From: Streptomyces acidicola
GTDB lineage: Bacteria > Actinomycetota > Actinomycetes > Streptomycetales > Streptomycetaceae
Length of the DNA: 57,754 nucleotides
NCBI RefSeq assembly: GCF_009377235.1
Contig: NZ_VMNX01000027.1
Coordinates: 1 to 57,754 of the forward strand
Direction: 5' to 3'
Part shown: positions 33,809 to 43,800 of the stretch, piece after piece
Layout: every line of letters starts with the position of its first letter
Position numbering within the stretch: the first letter of the stretch is position 1
The notes under the pieces: generated by a model
What the model was told of the DNA's origin: nothing
What the model saw: only the letters and a program-made list of their open reading frames with translations
Database searches by the model: none
Made by a program: the position numbers and the translations under genes

Positions 33809-34798
33809 TCAAATGGGCAATGCGCCTTTGAAGTGGGAATTGAGGGCTCCAGGGTGAGTAGTGGCAAGCCAGCCGTGTCCGTGCGTCTCGCGCTTGCGCA
33901 TGAAGCCGACATCGACGGAGAGGTGACGGGCCGCGACATTAGCGTCAGTCACTCCATGTGCATCAGCCTGCGACGGATCGATCCAGACTTTCCCTTCGAT
34001 GTATTCAACCTCGAAGGGAAGCGGCTCTCCCTCCCATTCTGGATCTCCCCAAGTGGCGTGGCGGCGTACCATGCGGCCATTTCTGGCGACATACCAGACG
34101 TGGGCGTCGTGGTAGGTGTCGACAGAATAGAATTGAGCTTCGCCGCACTGTTCGCTGGCCTTCTCGGCCAGGTACTCTCCGCCGAATCCATCCAGGAACG
34201 AGTTGCCGTACAACAGGCGCCAGTTCCCGAATTGAGGCGTGATGAAGACGCGGTTGACCGTCTCCTTCTTGCCATGCGATGTTTCGATCTCCAGTGAGTC
34301 GTGGGCGCCGCCGGCCTCGGTGGCAGCTAGTCCCATGACGGTGGTGGCCGCACGGAGATCATGCAGTCCAAGTGCGGATATGACGGCTTCAAGGTGGTCC
34401 GCCGGGAAGGCCATCCAACGGCTCTCCGGCGGCAGAGTCACTGGGCGCTCGGACAGCAATTTGACCCGTACGAGCCGTTCGATGGCTCGGCGGTCGACCG
34501 GGTCGAGTCCCTGTTCGCCGCTCAGCTCGGCGACGAAACGGAGAGCCATGCTCCGTAGTTGCCCGGGGCCGTTGCGCCGGATCTCCCTCAGGCGTGGCAC
34601 CGCCTTGTCACCCAGGCGACTGAGGACGGACTCGGCGCCGCGGAAGGAACGGCTCCTTGGATGGCCGCTGCGGAGAATGGGCAGCACGTGGTCGACGACC
34701 GGGGCTCCGAGCGCGACCAGGCCGTTCTCCGCGGTGGCCCGACGGTTGCGGTCGTCATCATCGAGATCATGTAGCAGGGAATCGATGGTGTCTGGCAT
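33809..34798 (-). CDS. HEAT-repeat-like protein, probable immunity to the toxin at 34874-40021
   Basis: 329 residues from the ATG at 34798; a longer frame to 34843 lacks a site. The first 130 residues are alpha-helical repeats (SLLHDLDDDDRNRRATAENGL, VVDHVLPILRSG, AVPRLREIRRNG), as in HEAT or armadillo proteins. The rest is a strand-rich domain (FITPQFGNWRLLYGNSF, AQFYSVDTYHDAHVWYVARNG, GHGWLATTHPG) like those of immunity families with an aromatic-rich core. It is the first gene after the large toxin, 75 bases away on the same strand, the usual place for the cognate immunity gene. Confidence 0.65.
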   Translation of the reverse strand: MPDTIDSLLHDLDDDDRNRRATAENGLVALGAPVVDHVLPILRSGHPRSRSFRGAESVLSRLGDKAVPRLREIRRNGPGQLRSMALRFVAELSGEQGLDPVDRRAIERLVRVKLLSERPVTLPPESRWMAFPADHLEAVISALGLHDLRAATTVMGLAATEAGGAHDSLEIETSHGKKETVNRVFITPQFGNWRLLYGNSFLDGFGGEYLAEKASEQCGEAQFYSVDTYHDAHVWYVARNGRMVRRHATWGDPEWEGEPLPFEVEYIEGKVWIDPSQADAHGVTDANVAARHLSVDVGFMRKRETHGHGWLATTHPGALNSHFKGALPI

Positions 34799-34873
34799 GG
34801 GACGTAGCCTAGTTGTGGTCCTGGGGCGGCGATGAGGGACCACCCCTCAAGCCTGTCTGATGGACGTCAATCG

Positions 34874-37800
34874 TCAGTTGACCAGCTGGGGGCGTAGTTT
34901 GCCCCAAATCTCTTCGAGAGCTTCCATGTGTCGAGTCATTTCGGCAATCATTGCACGTTCTTCGTCGGTCTTGGTGGCCTTGCGAATCGCGTCGTATTCG
35001 TTGGCGACTTCATTCTCCAGCCGTTTTCTGGCTGCCTCGGCAGTCAGGTCTTCTATGTCTTTGAGGTTCTTCGGAAGAGCGGGTGAATTTTCCTTGAGTC
35101 GGTCGCGTACCCGACGTTCCAGTTCTTCCTTGACCCCCTGATCCGACAAGTCGTCGATGGCGTCCAGTGCTTGCGCCTTCTCCGGGAGCAGGGCGTCGCG
35201 TATTTCCACGCCCGCAGGGTCCTGTCGGTACGTGGTGCTGTAATGAATGGGGACGCCCGCGAGTCGTTGGTCGAGGAGTACTTCCGAACACTTTGCGTGT
35301 CCTCTGCCCGTGCCGCATGGTTCGCGTTCGGTGTAGAGCCCCAGTGGTTTGTACTTATCACCCTTGGGGTCGACGCGCTCCAGCCATTCCAGCAGATGCC
35401 TTTCCGAATGGCGTGGGCTGACGCCCGGAGTATTGGGTGGCACGGACGAATCCACGACATAGGTGACCCCGTCTGGTCCTTCCACCTCGAGAACGGCGAA
35501 GTTCTTGTCGGTGAGGTCGGGCGCCTGTCGCCTGAGTTTCTTTGCTTCGTCTTCCGGAAGTTTCTTGTACTCAGCCGCCCTGAAGAGCTTGTTGACTGCC
35601 ATTCGGTGCAGCCGCACGCCAAGCGACTGCTTGGACATCTTGGCCCCTCGATCCCTCGTACCCGGTGCAGGATCGGACTCTCCCGGCTGGCGATAGGGGT
35701 TGGTGATTGGCTCAGGACTGCGGCCAACACTGTGCTGTTGGTGGAACGAGAGGCTGAGTCGCGCGAGGGAAGCAACGACGGCCTGTTGCTCGCCGGGCGA
35801 CAGCCGGGAAAACCCGTCCAGGTTGTCTTCGAGTTGGGACCTGGTGAAGAGGCGCGGGCCCTTGGGGCCGTTGGGGTGTGGTTGGGCGCCGGACGTCATT
35901 TGGAGTACGTGTGCGAGTTCACCCGATTTGGTCCACGTCTGGAGCTGGTGGTGAACCCGGTCGAGGTCGACCCTGTGGACACTCCGGTTTGTTCTCAGCG
36001 ATTGCTGCAGTGCATCGGGCTCGATGCCGTATTCCCTGGAGAGTGCGTCTTCGCGCTCATGGGTGCGCGACACGTCGCTCTCTGGGCCGTCGTGCGTGAC
36101 AGAGCGGCTCTGGTCGGAGGTATCGCTCGTACCTCGGTCGTGAGGATCGCTGTATGGAGGGTCGTTCGGGTCTTTTCCTTCATCCGTGGCGTCTTTGGAG
36201 TCGGTGGACTTCTTCCCGTTATCGGGTTTCTGTCCGGCGGGCTCTTCGGGACCACGGCGGTGTGGGCTGCCTGGGGTCTCTGTTGGCTGGTTGGTCGTGG
36301 TGTGTCGGCCTGTTGGGGGCGTGTCGCCTGGATTCGGCCGGATCGGGGTCCCACTGGTTGGTCGGTCAGCCGGTGTCGAGGGCGTGGGTTCCGGGACAGG
36401 GGTTTGCTGTGGGGCACCCCGATCGGGTGTCGGGTCGTTCGGCGCTGCATGCGGAGCCGAAGGGACCGCATTGTCCCTGAGGGTACGGGTGTCAGCGTTA
36501 CCGGAGTGGTCAGTCGGCGAAGGGTCCCTCTGCGCAGGGTCCGGATCTGTGGTACGGGGGCCGAGAGTGCTGGTCTCGCCGGTTCGGGTGCCCTTGTCCG
36601 ATCCAGTCGCATCCGGTGCCTGTGTGGAGTGGGACGGCTGACCTGTTGAGAGGCCATCGGAGCGCGGTATGTCCGCGGGGGGCGTTCCCTCCTCGGTGTG
36701 GCCCTGGCTGCGGGCATCAGTGGCCGATGGATCGTCTGCGGTTGTTCCGAGATTCGAGTGGTCGGAGTTTTCGCTGGACGAGCCGTCCGGTTTCTCGCCC
36801 GAGGTATCCGACTGGGACGCCTCCTGGTCCTGGTTCCCCTGTGCCGAGTCGTTCGCCTTCGGCTGGGAAGTGCCGGTCTCTTCTTGAGGCGTGTCCGAAT
36901 CGTGCTCGGAATCCCCTGCGTCGGACTGAGTGAGGTCTATGGGGTTCCGGTCGGCGTCCAGAGGGATGTGCCAGACGTGCTCGGCGTTGTCGATGTGGAG
37001 GGGCTCGTTGCTGACCTCTCCGCTCTGGGTGTCGATCCAGACGATGTTGCCGTTGTGGTTGACGACGTTGAAGGCGTGACCGCCACCCCCATTCGGCCAG
37101 TCGACCTGGACAATGGCCGCTGAGCCGGGGCCGGCCTGCTGGAGGACCGACGCGATGTTGTCGGCGGTCGCGGGGTCGCCGCCGGGTCCGGCGTAGGTGT
37201 GTGCGGCACCCGTCCAGCGGATCTGGTTGTCGTTGGCGTTGTCCTCGGGGGTGAACGGGTCGTGGTTGCCGTTTTCGTCGTAGTCAGGGGTTCGGGCGGC
37301 CGAGACCTGGGGGTTTCCGTACCAGGTCTCCAGGAAGGAGCGCGAGCAGTCGGCGCAGTTGTTGCTGCGTCCCGGTACCTGGATGCCGCCGTCGTTCTGG
37401 AGCTGTGACCAGGAGCCGAAGGGGTCCGGGAAGCGTTCCGGGGTGCCGTCCTCGTTGCGCGGGACAGCGTCGACCAGCGCCTGCTGGTCGGCGGGGTCCG
37501 GTTCGGACAGACCTCCCGGGTAGTGGTCCAGGTCGGACCGGATGTCCTCCAGACCGTCCTGCTGCGGCTGCTGCTGGTGGTTCGGGTCGCCGGGGGTGGC
37601 CTGGGGCGAGCCCGGCGGGTGTGGTGTGGCGGGAGCCGCGTGTGGCGGTGGCGTCGAGGAACTCGGGGTCGTGACCACCGTGTGGATCGGGACCGCCGTG
37701 ACCTGCTGGTGCTGTTGCTGCTGCGGGTTGGGCGGGGTGTTCTGCGGCGTGTGAGGCTGCGCGGCCGGTTGCTGAGGGGTGTTGGGCGTGTTGGGGGTAC

Positions 37801-40021
37801 TGCCCGCGGGCTGCTGGGGCGGCCTGGTGGGAGTGGCGGGTGTACCGGCGCTCGGCTGGTTCTGCGTTCCCGGTGTGCCGGACGTGTTGGGCGTGCTGGG
37901 CGTGCTGGGCGTCTGCGCCTGGCCCGGCCGTGTCGCGGAGTTCGGGTTGCTGCTGCTCGGCGTGGAGGCCCGGTCGGTGCCGGTGCCGGTCCCCGTGCCG
38001 GTAGACGTCGAGGGCGTCGTCGTAGGGGTGCTCGTGCTCGGGTTCTGCCCCGGCGTGGACGTGCGCGTGCCGCTCGGGTCCGGGCTGGTACGGGACGATG
38101 TGCGGTCGCCCGGGGTGCTACCGGGGGTGTTCCGGTGCGCTGTGCCGTCGCCCGGCGGGGTGCCGGGGGTGTTGCGGGGCGTAGTGCGGTCGCCGGGCGT
38201 CGTACCGGGCGTGTTCCGGGGCGTGCTCCCGTCACCCTGGGTCGTACCAGGGGTGCGCTGGGCCGGTATTCGGCCGTCCGGCGTGGCCGGAGTGCTCGGA
38301 GTACGGCCATCTGTACCGGGCGTGCGACCGTCCGGCGTTGCAGTCGGGGTGCTCCCTGGAGTCGTCGCCGGTGACGTGGGGCTCGGAGTCGAGGCAGGTC
38401 CCGTTCCCGTGGAGGAGGGGGTGCCCGCTGTGCTGGCGGAAGGATTCCTCGCCGCACTTGAGTTGGGGGTCGGGCTGGTCGGGCTCGTGGCGGAGGGCGT
38501 ACCGCCAGCGGCGCTCGCGCTCTGGTGCGAGCCGGACACACCACCTCCCGTGGATGGCGCCACCGGAGACGTCGGTGCGGTCGAGCCGCCATCTGTACGG
38601 CCCCCTGTGCTCGCGGAGGACGGATCGGTCGCCGTCGGCGTTGGCGCCGCGTTGGACTGAGTGGGGACTGTGGCGGCCAGGCTGTCGATCGAGGTCCCGA
38701 TCGCTCCGCCACCCGGTGACGAGGACGACGTACCGCCGGACGGTGCGGCAGCCGGCGCGGATTGCGCGGCCGGCGACGAGATGCTCGACACGGAGGGGCC
38801 ACCGCCGGTGTGGGACGGTCCGGATGTACTCGGAGTACCGGACGAGCCGCCCGAGTTCGAGCCACCGGACTGCGTTCCGCCGGGTGCTGGGTCGTCGAAG
38901 TCCGACAGCGTCGGCCCTGACAGCGACGGTGTCGGCCTGGGAGCCGGGGCGTCCGAGGCGGAAGGATTCTGCCCGGCGCCGGACCCGGACGCGGACCCGG
39001 ATCCTGAGTCAGAGCTCGGGCCCGAACCCACGTCCGGCGCGCCTACGCCACCGCCACCGCCGTCGGCGGATATCCCGCCACCTATGTTCACGCCCGCGCC
39101 GTTCCCCGAACGCGTCGACGCAGACGAGTCCGACCCGGACGAGCCGGAGTTGGACGAAGACGAAGATGATGAAGAGGAAGAATCGGAAGAGGAACCGGAT
39201 GAGTCGGAGGACGAGCCCGAAGACGAGCCCGAACCCCCGTCACTCCCCGATGTTCCCGACCCCAGTCCATAGCCGTCGACACGGCTTTCGACCGAGTTGC
39301 GCGCATGGCTGCCCGCCTTCGACCCCAGGCTGTCGCGCACGCCCTCGGCCAGGGTCTGCGGGGTCTGCTGGATGGCCTCCCAGCCGCCCTGGGCCCCGGC
39401 CTTGGCGGTCTGGCTGAGGTCGTAGCCCTGCTGGGCGCCGAAGCCGACGTTCACCGTCTGGCGGACCAGGTCGGTGATGATCGCCTCGATCGCCGAGACG
39501 GCCGGCTCCTTCATCGCCTCGACGATCGCCTCCATGAGGGCGTCCTTGAGCTCGTCGAGGAGGCGGCGCACGATCAGCCGGGTGGCCTGCGTGGCGCCGA
39601 GAGCGCCGAGTTCGGAGAGGCCGAAGGTGAACGGAGCGGCGAGCTGGGCGGCGGCGATCTGAATGGCCAGGGCGACCAGCTGGGCGATCACCGCCCATTT
39701 GGCGAACTCGACGATGTAGGCGCAGGCCTCCATCACGTTCGCGATGATGTACGCCGCCTGTGCCGCGTTCGTGAGGTAGCCGTCGCCGCCGTTGTCGAAC
39801 TTGGCGTAGGTCTTGGTGAACGCGTCGATCGATTCGCCGCCGTTGTGGGCGGTCACGTTCCGGGCGGCGGAGTTCGCCGACTCGTGAAGTCGGACGACGT
39901 CATCGCCGAACTTCCGCCACAGCTCGGCGGAGTCTCTCAGCTTGTCCTCGTCTGCCGTCGGCCAGTTGTAGCCGAGCATCTCGAGAACCCACTCGAGCTC
40001 GTCAGGCAGCATCATCGACAC
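34874..40021 (-). CDS. Giant T7SS polymorphic toxin: WXG domain, Tox-PL, deaminase-like tip
   Basis: 1715 residues from the GTG at 40021 (GGGGG upstream). Residues 1-230: WXG/LXG-type targeting domain with helices and a hydrophobic hairpin. About 250-800: low-complexity linker, first S/G, then T/P rich with tandem repeats. About 828-1010: papain-like Tox-PL domain with SNNCADCSRSF (Cys889), GGHAFNVVN (His982) and VWIDTQSGE (Asp997). A second disordered linker runs to about 1380. The tip (to 1715) has RHSERHLLEWL (H1538, E1540) and EREPCGTGRGHAKCSE (C1569, C1578), the H-x-E/P-C...C zinc pattern of nucleic-acid deaminase toxins. So two enzymes are on one chain. An ESX-like gene precedes and an immunity-like gene follows. 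Confidence 0.85.
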   Translation of the reverse strand: MSMMLPDELEWVLEMLGYNWPTADEDKLRDSAELWRKFGDDVVRLHESANSAARNVTAHNGGESIDAFTKTYAKFDNGGDGYLTNAAQAAYIIANVMEACAYIVEFAKWAVIAQLVALAIQIAAAQLAAPFTFGLSELGALGATQATRLIVRRLLDELKDALMEAIVEAMKEPAVSAIEAIITDLVRQTVNVGFGAQQGYDLSQTAKAGAQGGWEAIQQTPQTLAEGVRDSLGSKAGSHARNSVESRVDGYGLGSGTSGSDGGSGSSSGSSSDSSGSSSDSSSSSSSSSSNSGSSGSDSSASTRSGNGAGVNIGGGISADGGGGGVGAPDVGSGPSSDSGSGSASGSGAGQNPSASDAPAPRPTPSLSGPTLSDFDDPAPGGTQSGGSNSGGSSGTPSTSGPSHTGGGPSVSSISSPAAQSAPAAAPSGGTSSSSPGGGAIGTSIDSLAATVPTQSNAAPTPTATDPSSASTGGRTDGGSTAPTSPVAPSTGGGVSGSHQSASAAGGTPSATSPTSPTPNSSAARNPSASTAGTPSSTGTGPASTPSPTSPATTPGSTPTATPDGRTPGTDGRTPSTPATPDGRIPAQRTPGTTQGDGSTPRNTPGTTPGDRTTPRNTPGTPPGDGTAHRNTPGSTPGDRTSSRTSPDPSGTRTSTPGQNPSTSTPTTTPSTSTGTGTGTGTDRASTPSSSNPNSATRPGQAQTPSTPSTPNTSGTPGTQNQPSAGTPATPTRPPQQPAGSTPNTPNTPQQPAAQPHTPQNTPPNPQQQQHQQVTAVPIHTVVTTPSSSTPPPHAAPATPHPPGSPQATPGDPNHQQQPQQDGLEDIRSDLDHYPGGLSEPDPADQQALVDAVPRNEDGTPERFPDPFGSWSQLQNDGGIQVPGRSNNCADCSRSFLETWYGNPQVSAARTPDYDENGNHDPFTPEDNANDNQIRWTGAAHTYAGPGGDPATADNIASVLQQAGPGSAAIVQVDWPNGGGGHAFNVVNHNGNIVWIDTQSGEVSNEPLHIDNAEHVWHIPLDADRNPIDLTQSDAGDSEHDSDTPQEETGTSQPKANDSAQGNQDQEASQSDTSGEKPDGSSSENSDHSNLGTTADDPSATDARSQGHTEEGTPPADIPRSDGLSTGQPSHSTQAPDATGSDKGTRTGETSTLGPRTTDPDPAQRDPSPTDHSGNADTRTLRDNAVPSAPHAAPNDPTPDRGAPQQTPVPEPTPSTPADRPTSGTPIRPNPGDTPPTGRHTTTNQPTETPGSPHRRGPEEPAGQKPDNGKKSTDSKDATDEGKDPNDPPYSDPHDRGTSDTSDQSRSVTHDGPESDVSRTHEREDALSREYGIEPDALQQSLRTNRSVHRVDLDRVHHQLQTWTKSGELAHVLQMTSGAQPHPNGPKGPRLFTRSQLEDNLDGFSRLSPGEQQAVVASLARLSLSFHQQHSVGRSPEPITNPYRQPGESDPAPGTRDRGAKMSKQSLGVRLHRMAVNKLFRAAEYKKLPEDEAKKLRRQAPDLTDKNFAVLEVEGPDGVTYVVDSSVPPNTPGVSPRHSERHLLEWLERVDPKGDKYKPLGLYTEREPCGTGRGHAKCSEVLLDQRLAGVPIHYSTTYRQDPAGVEIRDALLPEKAQALDAIDDLSDQGVKEELERRVRDRLKENSPALPKNLKDIEDLTAEAARKRLENEVANEYDAIRKATKTDEERAMIAEMTRHMEALEEIWGKLRPQLVN
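38098..38266. repeat. Tandem repeats encoding a T/P/G-rich linker
   Basis: About four imperfect copies of a 42-48-base unit that encode N-T-P-G-T-T-P-G-D-x-T-x-x-R in the toxin 34874-40021. They lie just upstream (in the protein) of the Tox-PL domain and may vary in copy number. Confidence 0.65.
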
Positions 40022-40150
40022 AGCTAAAGCACCCCCGTCAGCCGACACGGCCGTACAACTGTCCCCACTCACAAGGAAAATCAGACAGAAGTACAGCAGT
40101 GCACAGAGTGTACGGACACACCCGCGGACAACTTCAGGGGGTTGCTGTCA

Positions 40151-40275
40151 CAAATCTGCTGCAAGTCAGATCTCTTGCAAGTCTCTTGCAAGGCAGATCG
40201 CTTGCAGGTCAGATCTGTTGAACGTCGGAGCTGTTGAGCGCCAGACCCGCTGAGCGCGCCAGACCCGTTGAGAGT
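40151..40275. repeat. Array of about eight degenerate 16-bp repeats before the toxin gene
   Basis: Successive units on the plus strand: CAAATCTGCTGCAAGT, CAGATCTCTTGCAAGT, a short CTCTTGCAAGG, CAGATCGCTTGCAGGT, CAGATCTGTTGAACGT, CGGAGCTGTTGAGCGC, CAGACCCGCTGAGCGCGC, CAGACCCGTTGAGAGT. It fills the gap between the ESX-like gene and the toxin and ends at the stop of the former. The period (mostly 16 bases, one 18, one 11) and the small palindromes AGATCT and TTGCAA suggest protein binding or a recombination relic. Confidence 0.8.
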
Positions 40276-40674
40276 TCAGAGGCCCTGACGAGGCGTCAGC
40301 GTGGCCTGCACACCCGACGGCATCTTCACCTGACCGTCGTACTCGGCGGTCGTCGCCCGCCAGATCTCCTCTTCCCTGGCCTCGTTCTTCTCCTGCGCCA
40401 CGCCCATCTTGGTGAAGGCCAGCCCTATCCCCGCGAGCCGCTCCGCCAGACTGCCCATCGAGTCGTACATGCCGTCGCGCAGGCCCTCGTACACGACACC
40501 GAACTTCGAGCCGATGTCGTCGTCACCCCAGGGCGGGGTGTCACCCTTCTCAAGCGCGGTCAGTCCGTCCTCCAGGCTCTTCGCGGCCTTTGCGAAGTCC
40601 TGGCCGACCGTGAACATGTTGAAGCCCTCGTCCTTGAGGACCTTGGGATCGGAGATCGTGTGGTCCGACGACAC
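40276..40674 (-). CDS. ESX-like partner protein of the giant toxin
   Basis: 132 residues from the GTG at 40674, preceded by GGGGGG. It is helical: FNMFTVGQDFAKAAKSLEDGLTAL, a PWGDDDIG turn with W-G, then VVYEGLRDGMYDSMGSLAERLAGIG and KNEAREEEIWRATTAEYDG. This is the two-helix WXG100 plan, although the last motif is YDGQV rather than YxxxD/E. It is directly upstream of the toxin (254 bases, holding the repeat array). A perfect hairpin at 40757-40792 separates it from eccC. Confidence 0.75.
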   Translation of the reverse strand: MSSDHTISDPKVLKDEGFNMFTVGQDFAKAAKSLEDGLTALEKGDTPPWGDDDIGSKFGVVYEGLRDGMYDSMGSLAERLAGIGLAFTKMGVAQEKNEAREEEIWRATTAEYDGQVKMPSGVQATLTPRQGL

Positions 40675-40756
40675 AACTGCCCCCCGTGGCTCGCCTTTTC
40701 TGTCGCAACGCCAGACTAGCCGGGGCACCGGGCCCAGACCCACCCCCAGACGCAAC

Positions 40757-40792
40757 GGAGAGGGGCGGCACCACCTGGTGCCGCCCCTCTCC
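40757..40792. terminator. Perfect 17-bp-stem terminator after eccC
   Basis: GGAGAGGGGCGGCACCA and TGGTGCCGCCCCTCTCC are exact reverse complements with only CC between them. It lies 28 bases beyond the eccC stop (leftward transcription), before the start of 40276-40674, so eccC and the toxin unit should be separate transcripts. Confidence 0.88.
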
Positions 40793-40819
40793 ATGCCTGT
40801 ACCGCAGACGCGCCCCGGA

Positions 40820-43800
40820 TCAGTACCGAGCCGGCAGCCACCCCGTCTGAATCAGCTGCCCACCCCGTCGGCGCGTGTGGAAGTACCCACGCCCGGGCGG
40901 CAGTTGCGAGGCGGTGATGTTGCCGAGCAGCGCACCCTCAGCCCGGTCGCCGGAGAGCACGATGCCCTGGGCGCCGAGTTCGCGCAGGCGCTGCATGACC
41001 GGCTCGTAGAGCGACCGGCTGGCACCGCCCGAGGCGCGCGCGATGATGATGCGCAGGCCGATGTCGCGGGCGAAGGGCAGGTACTCCTGGAGCGGGGACA
41101 GCGGGTTCATGCCGGTCGCCACCAGGTCGTAGTCGTCGATGATGACGAACGCGTCCGGGCTGCTGTACCAGCTGCGGTTGCGCAGTTGCTCGGGCGTGAC
41201 GTCCGGGCCCGGCATACGGCGGCTGAGCGAACCGGCGAGTCCCTCCAGCGTCTCCGACAGGGCGGGCGCCGACGCGCAGTACCGCGAGAGGTGCGACTCC
41301 GGCACTCCCTCCAGGTGGGCACGCCGGTAGTCACCCATGACGATCTTCGCCTGCGTCGGCGTGTAGCGCTCGCAGATCTGCTTGATGAGCAGCCGCAGCA
41401 TCGCCGACTTACCGGACTCGCTCTCACCGAACACGATGAAGTGCGGGTCCGTCTCGAAGTCGACGAAGACGGGCGAGAGCGAGGACTCGTCGATACCGAT
41501 GGCGACACCGCGGTCCGGGTGCTCGAAGCCCTTCGGCAGCCGGTCCACCGGGAAGAGCGTGGGCAGCAGCCGCACGGCCGGAGCGGGGTTGCCCTGCCAG
41601 TTGTCGTTGATGCCGCGGATGAGGATCGACGTCGCCTCCGACAGGTCCTCGGTCTCCGAGGAGCCGTCGACGCGCGGCAGCGCCGTCATGAAGTGCAGCT
41701 TGTCCGGGGTCAGACCACGGCCGGGCACGGTGGCGGGGACGTTCTGCGCGACCTTGCGGTCGATCTCCGACTCGGTCGGGTCACCGAGCCGCAGCTCGAT
41801 GCGGTTCTGCAGCATGTCCTTGAGCGCCGGCCGCACCTCGGTGTAGCGGCTCGCGCTGAGGATCACGTGCACACCGAAGCCGAGGCCGCGCGTCGCGATC
41901 TCCGTGACGGTGGACTCCAGCATCTCGTAGTCCGTCTTGAACGTCGCCCAGCCGTCGATGACGAGGAAGACGTCACCCCAGAGCTGGTCCGGCAGCTGGC
42001 CCGCGGCCCGGCGCTGACGGTACGTCTGGACCGAGTCGACGTTGTTCGCGCGGAAGTACTCCTCGCGCGCGTTGAGGATGCCCTCGACCTCGCTGACCGT
42101 ACGGCGCACCTTCTCGGCGTCGAGACGGTTGGCGACGCCGCCGACGTGCGCCAGGTCCTCCATCGCGATCAGACTGCCACCGCCGAAGTCCAGGCAGTAG
42201 AACTGCACTTCGGACGGCGTGTGTGTGATCGCGAACGACGAGATGAGCGTACGCAGCAGCGTCGACTTGCCGGACTGCGGACCACCGACGAACAGACCGT
42301 GACCCGCACCGCCGGAGAAGTCCCGGTAGAGCACGTCACGCCGCTGCTCGAACGGCTTGTCCACCATGCCGACCGGGACGTTGAGCCGGCCGAGCGCCGT
42401 GTAGTCGGGTGCGGTCAGGCCGCGCTCCGGGGTGACGGCGAGCTGCGGGAGGAGCTGCTCCAGCGAGGGAGCCTCCTCCAGCGGGGGCAGCCACACCTGG
42501 TGGGCTGGCGGTCCCTGGTTGATCATCCGGCTGACGAGGACGTCCAGGACGGTGTCGGCGAGCGCGTCGTCCACCCGGTTGTCGGGCTCCGGCTCCTCGA
42601 TCACCGGCTGCGGGGGCAGTGCCACATGCTCCGCGGAGAACAGCGCGGGCCGCAGCTGCGTGGAGCGGCTCACCCGCGAGGGGCCCTCGCCGTGGTACGC
42701 CCCCGACACGTACGCCGCCTTGAAGCGGACCATGGTGTCGGTGTCGTACCGCAGATAGCCGGAGCCCGGGATCGACGGCAGGTGGTAGGCGTCCGGGACA
42801 CCGATCGCCGTACGGGACTCGGCGGCGGAGAAGGTCCGCAGACCGATCCGGTACGAGAGATACGTGTCCAGGCCGCGCAGCTTGCCCTCTTCCAGGCGCT
42901 GCGACGCCAGCAGCAGGTGAATGCCCAGCGACCGGCCGATGCGGCCGATCTGGATGAACATGTCGATGAAGTCGGGCTTGGCCGTGAGGAGCTCGGAGAA
43001 CTCGTCGAGCACGATCACCAGCGAGGCCATCGGCTCCAGCGCGGCGCCCGCCGCCCGTGCCTTCTCGTAGTCGTTCAGGTTGGCGTAGTTGCCGGCCGAA
43101 CGCAGCAGCTCCTGGCGGCGCTGCGTCTCACCCATGATCGAGTCACGCATACGGTCGACGAGGGTGAGGTCGTCCGCGAGGTTGGTGATCACGGCCGCGG
43201 TGTGCGGCATGTCCGCCATGCCCGCGAAGGTCGCACCGCCCTTGAAGTCCGCGAGGATGAAGTTGAGCGTCTCCGAGGAGTGCGTCACCGCGAGACCGAG
43301 CACCAGCGTACGCAGCACCTCGGACTTGCCGGAGCCGGTGGCGCCGACGCACAGGCCGTGCGGGCCCATGCCCTCCTGCGAGGCCTCCTTGAGGTCCAGC
43401 ATGACCGGCTCGCCGTTCTCGCCGACACCGATCGGCACCCGCAGCCGCTCGTGCAGCGTGCGCGGACGCCAGGTGCGGGAGACATCCACGGAACCCGCGT
43501 CGCCGATGCCCATGAGGTCCGTGAAGTCCAGGTTGGACAGGAGGGGTTCGCCCTCCTCCGCGGAGCCGACCCGGAAGGGGGAGAGCTGCCGCGCCAGGGA
43601 CTCGGCCTGCGCCGGGTTGAGTACGTCGGGCTTGCCGGTGTACGCGGACTCGTGGCCGACGAACAGCCGCATCCGGTCCGGCTTCACGTAGGCCGTCAGA
43701 CCCGCGCGCAGTTCCTCCTCCAGTTCGCCGGGGGAGATCTCGAGGAAGGTGACGCCCTGGAGCCCTTCGCTGCTGGCGAGTTCGGAGTCCGGCGGCACGG

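Noticed and set aside
36937..39417. Long open frames opposite or overlapping the toxin linker
   Set aside because: They arise from low-complexity S/T/P codons; no domains and no ribosome sites.
40151..40275. The 16-bp repeat array as a CRISPR array
   Set aside because: Repeats are directly adjacent without spacers, are degenerate, and there are no cas genes.
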